From Qipengyuania flavescens (GTDB lineage Bacteria > Pseudomonadota > Alphaproteobacteria > Sphingomonadales > Sphingomonadaceae): DNA of 64,000 nucleotides. Positions 27,911 through 36,128 of this stretch are shown here, piece by piece. The first letter of the stretch is position 1. Each line of letters opens with the position of its first letter. The stretch is from the NCBI RefSeq assembly GCF_029688735.1, contig NZ_JARULD010000003.1, positions 62,001 to 126,000 of the forward strand, read 5' to 3'. Under the pieces are notes generated by a model. That model ran no database searches, was not told the origin of the DNA, and was given only the letters and a program-made list of their open reading frames with translations. Position numbers and translations under genes: made by a program.

Positions 27911-28330
27911 GTGGTTGCTAGTCGCTTGATGGCCGAACCGACTCATGCTGTCGAACCACTACCTTTGCACGACGGCAAGACGACCGTTGTTAGCATCATA
28001 AGCAGTTCGGCTGCTGTTTTGGCAGCTTGCTCTTGCTGCATTCTACCGATGGTGCTGGTTGCCGCCGGGCTGAGTGCGAGCCTGAGCAGTGTTTTGGCAC
28101 CTCTGGGTTCGCTCCATTGGCCAATGACCGCATTTTCGATGATTGCGGTGGCGGCTAGTTGGCTCATTGTTCTGCGCAAGTATCGGCATAAGAGTCATTG
28201 CCACTCCCGGGCCGCAGTTAAATGGCTCAAGAACCGTCAGATAATTTTGCTCCTGGTTGCAACCGTGATGAGCTTCATCGCGGCCGCCTGGGGCTATTTC
28301 GAGCCAACTCTCATGAAAGCATTTATGTAA
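27911..28330 (+). CDS. MerT-like metal-ion membrane transport protein
   Basis: 139 residues with three hydrophobic helices (about 25-50, 55-80, 100-125). The first carries a vicinal Cys-Cys (AACSCCILPMVLVAAGLS), the mercury-binding CC of MerT helix I; a HSHCHS loop follows helix II. MerT proteins import Hg(II) for reduction, but no merA, merP or merR lies nearby, so the substrate is uncertain and could be copper. Start taken at GTG with AAGGG upstream; an ATG at 27929 is possible. A nested hairpin follows. Confidence 0.75.
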   Translation: MVASRLMAEPTHAVEPLPLHDGKTTVVSIISSSAAVLAACSCCILPMVLVAAGLSASLSSVLAPLGSLHWPMTAFSMIAVAASWLIVLRKYRHKSHCHSRAAVKWLKNRQIILLLVATVMSFIAAAWGYFEPTLMKAFM

Positions 28331-28369
28331 TCCGAGGTTCTGAGAGAACGACACTCGGATTGGCTCCTT
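28330..28369 (+). terminator. Nested-stem terminator candidate after the MerT-like gene
   Basis: Outer stem ATCCGAG / CTCGGAT (28330-28336, 28354-28360) enclosing inner stem GTTCT-GAG-AGAAC, followed by TGGCTCCTTTT. It starts inside the MerT-like stop codon. Confidence 0.5.
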
Positions 28370-28688
28370 TTACTGCGATAGCGAAACTTTGCGGGGGTCT
28401 ATAAAGCGCCACCGGACAATGAGGGTTCAGACGATCTTCTGCGCGCAACGTCCTACAGACAAATGCGCCTTGGCAATGTTCGAGGGGAAGCATTTTCGGA
28501 ATCGAGCGAAAAAAAAGCGGTCTTAATTGCGACAGGTTCAAAAAAGCTCCCCAATCCCGAAGGACTCCAATTCGATTGTCATCCCGATGTGGTTCTGATG
28601 ATAGCCTCCCGGTTCGTTCAAATGATTGGGAATGCGGATAGCGCGCAATAGCCCGCACATGGCTCCGCGGTGGCCAAGGCAATCCAAC
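28370..28688. other. 319-base gap with no gene seen
   Basis: Between the MerT-like terminator and the end of the persulfide dioxygenase relic. Short open frames exist in both strands, but none has a ribosome site, a recognisable motif or family resemblance. A run of nine A lies near 28509. I see nothing functional. Confidence 0.5.
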
Positions 28689-28998
28689 CTATCCCTGCGG
28701 TGATTTCCCGCCGAGCTCGTGCAGTCGCTCGACAGCATCTTCAGAGCAATTTCCGCATTTCAGATTGGTAGGCACGGCCACGTCGATTTTTTCAAGGTAG
28801 GGCAGGTCCAGCACGGCCCTGATCTGCTGAAATTCGAAAAAGTGAGACATCGCCATTCAAGCGGGGGTTGCGTTTGCCTGCCTGTATGATCGTCGAGACG
28901 CGCCCCCCTGCACAATCAAGCGCAGGATAGACCAGCGTGTCTTCCGGTAGGCCAAACAGCTTTCGCGCACGGCCCTGAAGGGATCGCGGGTTGGCCAT
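28689..28998 (-). pseudogene. Persulfide dioxygenase (ETHE1/Blh type) relic, 5'-truncated and frameshifted
   Basis: The first frame reads ARKLFGLPEDTLVYPA, GGRVSTI and NPRL, matching the C-terminal third of metallo-beta-lactamase-fold persulfide dioxygenases (typical LPDETLVYPAHDYKG). The frame then fails near 28855, and the expected ending resumes in another frame: HFFEFQQIRAVLDLPYLE, KIDVAVPTNLKCG, stop at 28689. The N-terminal two thirds with the metal-binding HxHxDH are absent. It lies directly downstream of the MBL-rhodanese gene on the same strand, so it is the decayed end of a sulfide/persulfide detoxification operon. Confidence 0.75.
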
Positions 28999-29018
28999 TT
29001 TCGAGGTTTTCCAGCTTT

Positions 29019-30371
29019 TTAGCCCTGCGCGTTTGTCCATGCGCCCATGGAGCCCAGATAGACGTCGAGGTGTTTGAAGCCTTGGCTTGCGAGCCAGCCC
29101 GCTGCTACGCTCGCCCTCATGCCGCTGGCGCACATCAAAGTGTAATGACGGTCGCGATCGAGCTCTTTCCAGCGGGTGTTGAGCTCGCCGACATAGACAT
29201 GTTCGGATTCATCGATGCTGCCTTGCTGCCGTTCGTCAAGGGCGCGCACGTCGAGCAAGGTCCAATCTTCGCTGTCCTCAGCGAGCCTGCGTGCGACTTC
29301 CTCGGTGTCGATCATGGCAATACTTTGCATCGCTTTGCCCTGTGCGGCGGCTGGGATCACGCCGACATAACCGCCGACAATATTATCGAGACCAATGCGC
29401 ACCAAATGCGCCATAGCTTGAGCGAGCTCGTCTTCTTCGGAAGCGATTAGGGCTATCGTGTCGCCTTCGCTGATGAACCACCCGGCAAAGGCGGGTATCA
29501 TTCCCACTGGAAGGCACACGGCACCCTGCATATGACCGGCGGCATAGGCGAGCGGCTCGCGTACATCGACCAGGTGATCGGCGCCGCTCTCGCCGAGGTC
29601 TTCCAGCCCCAGAAGCCTTGGCCGCATGACTCGCGGCGCGGCATTGGCGCCTTCGAGATTGAGCCGCTCCATTAGCCGAAAATAAGGTGGCTGGTAATGA
29701 TGCTCTTCTACCTTCGCCCTGATGAACTCGTCGCGGTCAGCAATGCGCAGCCGCGGGTTGTTGCGCCGCTCATGGCCGATTGTCGAGAATTCCCGGTCTG
29801 CCATTTCGGACCCGCAAACTGATCCGGCACCGTGCGCCGGGTATATGATTGTCTGGTCACCCAGAGCGCAAATCTTTTGCAATGAATCGTACAGGAGGCC
29901 CGCGACCTCCCGCGCGCGCTCGGGATAGAAATCGGTTCGGCCGACGTCGCCCACGAAGAGCGCATCGCCGGTGAACACGCCGACCGGTCCTTCGGGATAA
30001 TCGTCGTCGTGAAAGACGAAGGCGAGATGATCGTCGGTGTGACCGGGGGTTTCGAGCACTTCGACCCTGATCTTACCGATCTCGAAAACATCGCCCTCTC
30101 GCGCGGTGTCGGCGAACACAACCTCATCCGCAGGGTTTGGACCGTGCAGAACCCGGGCGCCGGTCATTTTGGCCAGTACCGGCGATCCCGTGATGAGATC
30201 CTCATTCCTGTGCGTTTCGAAGATATGCGTGATCTCCAGCCCTTCGGCGCGGGCTCGCTCGAGATATATCTCGCAGTCGCGGCGCGGATCGATGACCGCT
30301 GCCTTGCCCTGCGAACCGATCAGATAGGAAAGGTGCGAAAGGCCGGGGGTCTTTATCTTCTCAAGCAGCAT
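29019..30371 (-). CDS. MBL-fold hydrolase with two rhodanese domains
   Basis: 450 residues: metallo-beta-lactamase-fold domain (1-240; FETHRNEDLITG, TPGHTDDHLAF, FTGDALFVGDVGRTDF, YPAHGAGSVCG) and two rhodanese domains (about 265-350 and 365-450). The usual THxHxDH ligand motif is THRNED here, a variant common in this subfamily. The first rhodanese lacks the catalytic Cys (IALIASEED); the second has it (LMCASGMRAS, about C414). Such fusions (CstB-like) act on persulfides and glutathione polysulfides. It follows the NAD(P)-binding gene after 43 bases on the same strand. Confidence 0.9.
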   Translation of the reverse strand: MLLEKIKTPGLSHLSYLIGSQGKAAVIDPRRDCEIYLERARAEGLEITHIFETHRNEDLITGSPVLAKMTGARVLHGPNPADEVVFADTAREGDVFEIGKIRVEVLETPGHTDDHLAFVFHDDDYPEGPVGVFTGDALFVGDVGRTDFYPERAREVAGLLYDSLQKICALGDQTIIYPAHGAGSVCGSEMADREFSTIGHERRNNPRLRIADRDEFIRAKVEEHHYQPPYFRLMERLNLEGANAAPRVMRPRLLGLEDLGESGADHLVDVREPLAYAAGHMQGAVCLPVGMIPAFAGWFISEGDTIALIASEEDELAQAMAHLVRIGLDNIVGGYVGVIPAAAQGKAMQSIAMIDTEEVARRLAEDSEDWTLLDVRALDERQQGSIDESEHVYVGELNTRWKELDRDRHYTLMCASGMRASVAAGWLASQGFKHLDVYLGSMGAWTNAQG

Positions 30372-30414
30372 ATCTTACCTCGTTGTTGGAATGTTTCCGC
30401 AAGTCCGCATCGAT

Positions 30415-31134
30415 CTAGTCGATCCCGAGTTCGGCTTTGAGTGCCGAGACATTCTCGAAGCGGTCTGCTTCTGGACGGGCGATAGCGGGCTTGGCGTTGA
30501 CCCAGGTGTTCTCGCAGACGAATTCGAGCATCGCTGCCGCGAGGTCGGCATGCCGGCAACGAAAGCAACCCTCGGCAAGACGCTCGTCGGAGATGACGGC
30601 TTCGCCCGTATAGGGTTCGTCGAGAAGCCAGCCCGGTCGCGCCGCCGTCCATTCCAGGCCTTTCGCGCGCTCCAGAAGATCTTCCATGACACGCATCTGT
30701 TCGAGAATATTGTGCAAGGCTGGTCTTGCTGTGAGCTCGAACCATGCAGGAACGCTGGGCTGCGGCTCTACGAACGCCGCCGATATCACGACGATCCGGG
30801 AAATGCCGGTCGCCGACATCGCTTCCACAAGCCTGCGGGTTCCCTCCGTGTAAAGCGGAGGCGGATCGATCGCCGTGGATGGGCTAAATCCTATACCGAG
30901 TGCGGAAATAACAGCACGGCAACCTTCGATCTCGCTGCTGAAGTCGTCATTGAGTACATCGCACTGGAGGTACTCGACATTGTCGGCCCGGTCCGATGGT
31001 TCGGGCAAGGTGTGCTCGAACGCTCGTACCGCGATGCCCTTGCGGACCGCATGGCGCAATATTTCCGTGCCGGTCTTTCCTCCGGCACCGAAGACCGCAA
31101 GGGGGGCTGCATCGCTCACAGGCTCAGCTTCCAC
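30415..31134 (-). CDS. NAD(P)-binding Rossmann-fold protein (atypical SDR)
   Basis: 239 residues with an N-terminal nucleotide motif FGAGGKTGTEILR (GxxGxxG type), an acidic strand end, IEGCRAVISALG around 70 and WTAARPGWLLDEP near 165. It belongs to the NAD(P)H-binding (NmrA/TMR-like) atypical short-chain dehydrogenases that lack the YxxxK pair; the role could be a reductase or redox sensor. Placed between a lipoprotein gene and the MBL-rhodanese gene; a 93-base gap upstream has no visible promoter, so it may belong to the long minus-strand operon starting at the ECF site 2. Confidence 0.8.
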   Translation of the reverse strand: MEAEPVSDAAPLAVFGAGGKTGTEILRHAVRKGIAVRAFEHTLPEPSDRADNVEYLQCDVLNDDFSSEIEGCRAVISALGIGFSPSTAIDPPPLYTEGTRRLVEAMSATGISRIVVISAAFVEPQPSVPAWFELTARPALHNILEQMRVMEDLLERAKGLEWTAARPGWLLDEPYTGEAVISDERLAEGCFRCRHADLAAAMLEFVCENTWVNAKPAIARPEADRFENVSALKAELGID

Positions 31135-31227
31135 TGTAGCACCTCATTATAAATTCGGCCGCGCGTGCCGGGCCGATCATGATCATGGAGCAGGCACCGA
31201 CGGAAGCCGGCGCCCGCTCGCTCGTGT

Positions 31228-31716
31228 TCACGCTTCGCTGTTGCCGCAGGTCGTGTACCCCCAGAACCCGAACTCGTCCTTCATCCGGGGGCCGGCGACG
31301 ATGAGCTCCTGCATCTGCAGGCCAGCGTCTCCTTCGTCATCGAGAAGGCGCGTACGGATACGAAGCTCACCATCCGCATACTCTTCCGAGCCGCTTGCCG
31401 TCACGGGGATCAGTTTGCCATTGATCTTGATCGCCCCGCGACCGCTGTTGTCGTAGACGAATGACGGGAACGCGACCTCGGTCAGGCGGAACTGGCACGT
31501 GTTCTCGGCTCCCAGCGCGGCGAGGTCCGCGTCGCTCATGGTCTCGGGCAGCATGAGGCCGGGGCTGAGATTGGCAAGAGCGCTCGCAGCGCTCTCTATC
31601 GGAGCTGCCGTTGCCGGAGGATCGAGCTGTGCTTCGCGGTCATTACCGATCGCGGTGTTGGTATTGCAGGCCGCCAGCGGAAGGGCTGCAAGAGTCAGAA
31701 GTGCGATCTTGTTCAT
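31228..31716 (-). CDS. Lipoprotein of unknown function
   Basis: 162 residues with a clear lipobox LPLAAC (Cys 17). After a low-complexity linker comes a globular part with two conserved-looking Cys (ENTCQFRLTEVAFPSFVYD and GYTTCGN). ATGA overlap with the DUF305 gene shows co-translation. The family is not recognised by name; similar small lipoproteins occur with this gene set in sphingomonads, which I state only as an impression. Confidence 0.65.
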   Translation of the reverse strand: MNKIALLTLAALPLAACNTNTAIGNDREAQLDPPATAAPIESAASALANLSPGLMLPETMSDADLAALGAENTCQFRLTEVAFPSFVYDNSGRGAIKINGKLIPVTASGSEEYADGELRIRTRLLDDEGDAGLQMQELIVAGPRMKDEFGFWGYTTCGNSEA

Positions 31717-32240
31717 TGCTGCATCTCCTCGGGCAGGCGCTCTTCGGTGCGCGGACCGTTCTCCTCGATGTCCTGGATGAGATATTTCATCTCGGCGATC
31801 TCACGCCGCTGCGCGACGATGATGGCCTGCGCAAGTTCGCGAACCCGCGGATCCTTCAGGCTCGCTCTCTCGCTGGTCATGATCGCGATCGAGTGATGCG
31901 GGATCATCGCGGCCATGTATTCGGTGTCGTCGACCGTTGTCTGGCTGCGTACGAGCCATAGCGCGAGCGCGAAGACGAGGGCTCCGACACCCAGGATGAT
32001 GAAGTTCTTGGTCCGGTCCTTGTACATGCCCCACATGAAGAGAAGCATGACCACCATCATCGTCGCGCCCATGACGAACATCATCCAGAAGCGCGTCTCG
32101 CTCCAGAACACGTCGTCCATGTCGAAGCTGTTGGCGTACATCAGGAAGAACATGATCACGGTCGAGGTCGATACCATGGCCATGAACCGCCAGTAGTTGC
32201 CGCCCCCTCCCTTATCCGAGTGGGATGTGCTTTCAGTCAT
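31713..32240 (-). CDS. DUF305 membrane protein
   Basis: 175 residues from the ATG preceded by AAGGAG. Three helices (about 17-35, 48-70, 77-95), then a DUF305-type domain: YMAAMIPHHSIAIMTSERA and DPRVRELAQAIIVAQRREI. DUF305 proteins have a ferritin-like helical fold and are repeatedly found with copper and silver resistance genes; the HH and Met residues could bind metal. Coupled by ATGA overlaps to the channel gene before it and the lipoprotein after it. Confidence 0.88.
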   Translation of the reverse strand: MTESTSHSDKGGGGNYWRFMAMVSTSTVIMFFLMYANSFDMDDVFWSETRFWMMFVMGATMMVVMLLFMWGMYKDRTKNFIILGVGALVFALALWLVRSQTTVDDTEYMAAMIPHHSIAIMTSERASLKDPRVRELAQAIIVAQRREIAEMKYLIQDIEENGPRTEERLPEEMQQ

Positions 32241-32650
32241 GCGTTTTCTCCTTCCTTCATCATGGTCCAGAACAATTGTGCCGAGCAGCTGATGAGCGCG
32301 AAGCCGGTCAAGGCTTCGACGCCGGCAATGACGCGCAAGTGCTCGGTCGGGTAGATGTCGCCGAGCCCCAGTGTGGTCACGTTGATCAGCGAGAAATAGA
32401 AATAGTCCATCGCACTCATCGTCGGCGTCTTGTCGAACCCGCCGAGGCCCAGCTCCGCGCCCAGCCAGAAACCGCCAGCGAAAAGCGTCGCGACAAGCAG
32501 GTGCGATGCCAGGACGAGAAGCGCGACACCAAGCTTGGCAGAGAAATTTCGGCGTGCGTCGAGCATGCGATGCCCGACACCGAGAATCGACAGATGCGCG
32601 CCGACCGAAGCCAGAAAAAGTGCAATGGCGAGCACAACTGCGGCGATCAT
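32237..32650 (-). CDS. Two-helix potassium-channel-like protein
   Basis: 137 residues with three or four hydrophobic segments and a pore loop YFYFSLINVTTLGLGDIYPT. TLGLGD resembles the K+ selectivity filter TVGYGD, with Leu replacing Val and Tyr. No ligand-binding RCK domain is attached. It would form a tetrameric inner-membrane channel. It overlaps the APC permease gene and the DUF305 gene by four bases each, so all three are made together; possibly a membrane-potential or ion-balance response to copper shock. Confidence 0.82.
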   Translation of the reverse strand: MIAAVVLAIALFLASVGAHLSILGVGHRMLDARRNFSAKLGVALLVLASHLLVATLFAGGFWLGAELGLGGFDKTPTMSAMDYFYFSLINVTTLGLGDIYPTEHLRVIAGVEALTGFALISCSAQLFWTMMKEGENA

Positions 32651-33996
32651 CTATAATCTCCATCGTGAGTGGCAGGCATTTCACGAAGCGCGGGATTTCG
32701 ACGGAGATAGAACCATTCGGCTCCGAACACTGCGGCGATGCCTGCGACCGCATAGGCGACGACCGCAGGGTCGGTTTCGAGCTTGGCGAGGGCAAAAGCT
32801 GTCAGGACTACGCCGTCCGCCACGAGCGCCGACCAGAGGATCCAGGCACGCGCGCCAATCTCTTCCCGCAAACCGCGCAGCACGCCCCAATGCACGAGCA
32901 TATCCATTACGAGATAGAAAAACGCTCCGAGCGAGGCGATCCGCGAAAGATCGAACAGGACCGCGAGCGTGCCTGCGACAACAACAGTATAGACCAGCAT
33001 GTGACTGCGGATCGGCCCGCTCATGCCAAAATGACTATGCGGGACCATCTTCATCTCGGTCAGCATCGTCAGCATTCGCGAAACGGCGAAAACACTGGCG
33101 ATGACACCCGAGGTCGTGGCTGCGATCGCGATTGCGACTGTGAAATAGAAGCCAAGCTCTCCGAGCGCGGGGCGCGCAGCCGCCGCAAGCGAATAATCGC
33201 GCGCCTCAGCTATTTCTGACGCGCTGAGGCTGGCACCGACCGCCACCGCGACAAGGAGGTAGACGACCACGCATATTGCGATCGAGATGATTATGGTTCG
33301 ACCGACATTCCGGTGCGGATTGATGATTTCACCGCCACTGTTGGTGATGGTGGTGAAACCTTTGAAAGCAAGGATCGAGAAGGCGACCGACGCGAGCAGC
33401 GCGTCGAGGCCCGAAAGCGCGACCGGCTCTGAGAAGGCACCGTCCGAAAATCCGCTGGCCCAGATCGCCGCAATCGCGAACAGGGCGATGCCGCCGATCT
33501 TGATCGCCGACATAATGAGCGAAAATCCGCTGACCGATTTGTTGCCGGCGGCATTCACGAAATAGGCGAAGACGATGAGCGCCAGTGCCGCGACGGAAAC
33601 CAGAATGCCGCTGCTCTCGAGCCCAAAGGGCCGCAAGGCATAGGTCGCGAAGGTTCGAGCGACCAGGCTTTCGTTGATGACCATCGACAGCGCCATCAGG
33701 AGCGATGCCGAGGCTGCCACGACGCCTGGTCCGTAGGCTTTCTGAAGGATCATCGCGATGCCGCCCGAGGAGGGCCAGCGGTTCGACATCTTGATGTAGC
33801 TGTAGGCGGCGAGCGAAGTAACCAGCGCGCCGGCAATAAACGAAAGCGGAAATAGCGGTCCAGCCAGTTCGGCAATCTGGCCAGTCAGTGCGAAGATACC
33901 GGCGCCGATCATGACGCCGGTTCCCATCGCGACGCCGCCCAGCAATGTTATCGAGGCCGCACTCTCGTTATGTTGATCGTCGCCATCTGTCTGCAA
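32647..33996 (-). CDS. APC-superfamily amino acid/polyamine permease
   Basis: 449 residues, about twelve helices, starting at TTG with AGGGGAAAG upstream. The first helix has the APC unwound motif GVMIGAGIFALTG, and a GGEIINPHRNVGR loop after helix VI is typical. Proton-coupled uptake of an amino acid or amine; the substrate is unknown. First gene of the operon permease-channel-DUF305-lipoprotein, with a predicted ECF promoter 50 bases upstream, suggesting that amino-acid (for example histidine or cysteine) import belongs to the copper response. Confidence 0.88.
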   Translation of the reverse strand: MQTDGDDQHNESAASITLLGGVAMGTGVMIGAGIFALTGQIAELAGPLFPLSFIAGALVTSLAAYSYIKMSNRWPSSGGIAMILQKAYGPGVVAASASLLMALSMVINESLVARTFATYALRPFGLESSGILVSVAALALIVFAYFVNAAGNKSVSGFSLIMSAIKIGGIALFAIAAIWASGFSDGAFSEPVALSGLDALLASVAFSILAFKGFTTITNSGGEIINPHRNVGRTIIISIAICVVVYLLVAVAVGASLSASEIAEARDYSLAAAARPALGELGFYFTVAIAIAATTSGVIASVFAVSRMLTMLTEMKMVPHSHFGMSGPIRSHMLVYTVVVAGTLAVLFDLSRIASLGAFFYLVMDMLVHWGVLRGLREEIGARAWILWSALVADGVVLTAFALAKLETDPAVVAYAVAGIAAVFGAEWFYLRRNPALREMPATHDGDYR

Positions 33997-34046
33997 GTCT
34001 TTCCCCTGTCGATGTCCTCCCGTCCGAGAAACATCACGCCAGACAG

Positions 34047-34071
34047 TACGTTGCGTAGCGCCTCACCCCTC
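34047..34071 (-). promoter_or_regulatory. Predicted ECF sigma promoter, site 2
   Basis: Minus strand GAGGGGTGAGG (first conserved G at 34069), 15 bases after the last of the four G, then CGTA (34050-34047). 50 bases before the permease start. Preceded by AACTTTTTT, as site 5 is preceded by AAACTTT. Confidence 0.7.
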
Positions 34072-34278
34072 AAAAAAGTTTCGACATGGTGCGCGCCTGC
34101 CCCAGGGGGCGGTTTGGCAAGATAGGGAGTCCGCTTTTCGCGAGGCTTCTCTCAGCACAAGGTGCGTCGATAGGAGGCGACGCGTATCGCCAGGGTGGCC
34201 CACTGTGAATTTTCTCTAGCAGGTCTCGCGAGAGGTAACTGGCCCTGTTCGATCAATCTGACGTGCCCAGCAGCCGGA

Positions 34279-34929
34279 TTAAGCTCGACCGGGGGATCGA
34301 TTGCGCAAATGTGCCTGCGCTTCGCGCACGTCGAGCTCACGCGTGCTGTTTCCGATACGTAACATCAGGCGCGCGGTACCTCCCTCTACGAGGTAGACAG
34401 GATCAGCGCTCCTTTCAGCAATGACCCGGCATACCGTCTTCTCTGTCATTTCGTGAAAACGGCAATGGACCAAAGCGCACGCGTGACCGCCGAAACCATC
34501 CTTCACGAGGTCCATCACAAGGCGCTCGAACCCATCCCGATTGGCATGTTTGAGTGTCTGCATATCGGCTTCAATGCCAGTGATGTTCCCATCGTCTCCA
34601 ACCCCGATAAGCAGTGTTCCGCCCTCATGGTTGAGAAAGCCGGCAACCGTTTTGAGTACGACCTGCTGGAGTGACCGGTTGACCCGGTTCTCACGCCTGT
34701 CCCACCGCAAGGACGATTTGAATTCCAATCGCTCGCCCTCGCCGCGTGCGATAAGAAGCGGCAATTCCTCGTCGAGTTCGCGTTCGAGAAAAAGTACCTT
34801 GGACTGAGCTCGCGCCAACCGCATGTGATACATGCCAAATCCCAGACCAAGGGCGCCGCCGATCACCGCGTAGATGGCGCTCATGGGAAGCATTTCGAAC
34901 GCGAAAGCATTTACCAGCCGGCCGATCAT
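34279..34929 (-). CDS. Membrane-anchored AlbA/Schlafen-type domain protein, 5' end probably frameshifted
   Basis: 216 residues from the first ATG of this frame. Helices at about 1-20 and 18-34, a short coil, then an AlbA_2 (Schlafen AlbA-like) domain with ERLEFKSSLRWD (about 65-76) and HEGGTLLIGVGDDGNITGIE (about 100-120). The same frame continues upstream without an ATG/GTG/TTG through a sensible membrane segment (ITILHPVTTLVFWYEF); an ATG at 35098 in another frame (MRDLQDKAF) would give a natural start if one base were removed near 35070. The family binds nucleic acids or nucleotides; the role here is unknown. Confidence 0.7.
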   Translation of the reverse strand: MIGRLVNAFAFEMLPMSAIYAVIGGALGLGFGMYHMRLARAQSKVLFLERELDEELPLLIARGEGERLEFKSSLRWDRRENRVNRSLQQVVLKTVAGFLNHEGGTLLIGVGDDGNITGIEADMQTLKHANRDGFERLVMDLVKDGFGGHACALVHCRFHEMTEKTVCRVIAERSADPVYLVEGGTARLMLRIGNSTRELDVREAQAHLRNRSPGRA

Positions 34930-35178
34930 GAACCCAATGGCAGTATTGCTGCCGGTGTCGTGCGACGGACCGAACTCGTACCAGAAGACGAGGGTGGTTA
35001 CCGGATGGAGGATCGTGATGCCGAGGGCAGCACCAAGAACCGCATGGGCGGTTAGCGTTCGAGCGCTATGTGAAGGCTTTGTCCTGTAGATCGCGCATTC
35101 CCTTTTTTCGTTTTTTCAGGCTACCGGCCTAATGGCTTCGCATGCAAAACGTCTTGTCCCGCGAAGGGCATCGGGAAA

Positions 35179-35460
35179 TCAGACCGAATTACCAGTTCGT
35201 CTCCGGAAATACCGATAGAGCGGAACCGCGATGAGTGCGATGTACCAGCCATAGAGAAAGCTCCCCACCGCTCCGGCGAGGAACCCGCGCGGCGTTAGCC
35301 ATTCGAACCATGGCAGCAACGGAGCCCAGGCTTCATGCATGTGAAAACGCTCGGGCGCGAGGACTCCAAAGGCAATGCAAAGGAGATAGCTGACAAGCAG
35401 GAACACGCTAAGCGTCCAGCCCCATGCGAATATCGAGCTCTTGATTGATCCTTTTACCAT
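35179..35460 (-). CDS. DUF5676 small membrane protein
   Basis: 93 residues with two or three helices: SIFAWGWTLSVFLLVSYLLCIAFG, then PRGFLAGAVGSFLYGWYIALIAVPLY. The WGW...LC.AFG...FLYGWY pattern matches the DUF5676 family, small inner-membrane proteins often encoded with copper resistance genes. No function is established. It follows the DUF411 gene after 203 bases; whether it shares that transcript is unclear. Confidence 0.78.
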   Translation of the reverse strand: MVKGSIKSSIFAWGWTLSVFLLVSYLLCIAFGVLAPERFHMHEAWAPLLPWFEWLTPRGFLAGAVGSFLYGWYIALIAVPLYRYFRRRTGNSV

Positions 35461-35663
35461 CGCATTTCTCCCACTTCGTGCGTGCTGAAATCATGCAATT
35501 GGACGGGTCCGGGGCGGTGGGGGCAGCCAGCCCCGGACCCTGCGAGAATTCGATAGGCTTCTTACCGCCTGTCCCGGTTTTACCGGGTTCTGTGTCGCTT
35601 CCCGCAAATAATCTTCATCACCTTCATCCCTTTCACGGTGACGCATGGTGTGGTTCCACACAC
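35461..35663. other. Intergenic stretch between DUF5676 and DUF411 genes
   Basis: 203 bases with no gene. It contains a hairpin GTGTGG-TT-CCACAC near 35648-35661, just after the DUF411 stop, and a GC-rich element with the inverted repeat TCCGGGGC / GCCCCGGA (35509-35543). Either could attenuate or stabilise the upstream mRNA. Confidence 0.4.
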
Positions 35664-36128
35664 TCACGGAAAGGACGCGAAGACGCTCCGTCCGGCTGAA
35701 CCAAAGGCGATGACCTCGAAGGGCTGCACCCGGTCTCCTGCCTCCATGCCGGGAGATCCCAGCGGCATTCCCGGAACCGCGAGGCCGGCAACGCCGGCGG
35801 GCCGTTCGCGCAAAAGCTTGGCGACGGCTTCTGCAGGCACGTGACCTTCGATGATGTATCCATCGACCTCCATCGTATGGCATGACCATAACTCTTGGGG
35901 TACGCCCCGCGCGGTCTTGATCGCCGCCATGTCGTTGCTGTCGACCGATGCCACCTTCGTGTTCATCCCGTCTTCGACATGGCCTGCCCAGTTGAGACAG
36001 CACCCACATCCTGGATCCCGGAACATCGTATAGGTCGCTGCCTGAGCCACGTTCGAACAGGCTGCCAGCACGAGCAAGGCCGCGCTGCTAATCGATCGCC
36101 GGAACAGGGCAGGCTTTTTCAAATTCAT
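35664..36128 (-). CDS. DUF411 periplasmic metal-binding protein (CopG-like)
   Basis: 154 residues from the ATG preceded by AGGAA (a longer frame into the methyltransferase gene is unnecessary). Signal peptide with a possible lipobox (VLAACS), then the DUF411 domain: FRDPGCGCCLNWAGHVE gives the metal-binding CxCC, and ELWSCHTMEVDGYIIEGHVP gives a further Cys/His pair. These proteins bind copper in the periplasm. ATGA overlap with the methyltransferase gene; predicted ECF promoter upstream of that gene. Confidence 0.88.
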   Translation of the reverse strand: MNLKKPALFRRSISSAALLVLAACSNVAQAATYTMFRDPGCGCCLNWAGHVEDGMNTKVASVDSNDMAAIKTARGVPQELWSCHTMEVDGYIIEGHVPAEAVAKLLRERPAGVAGLAVPGMPLGSPGMEAGDRVQPFEVIAFGSAGRSVFASFP

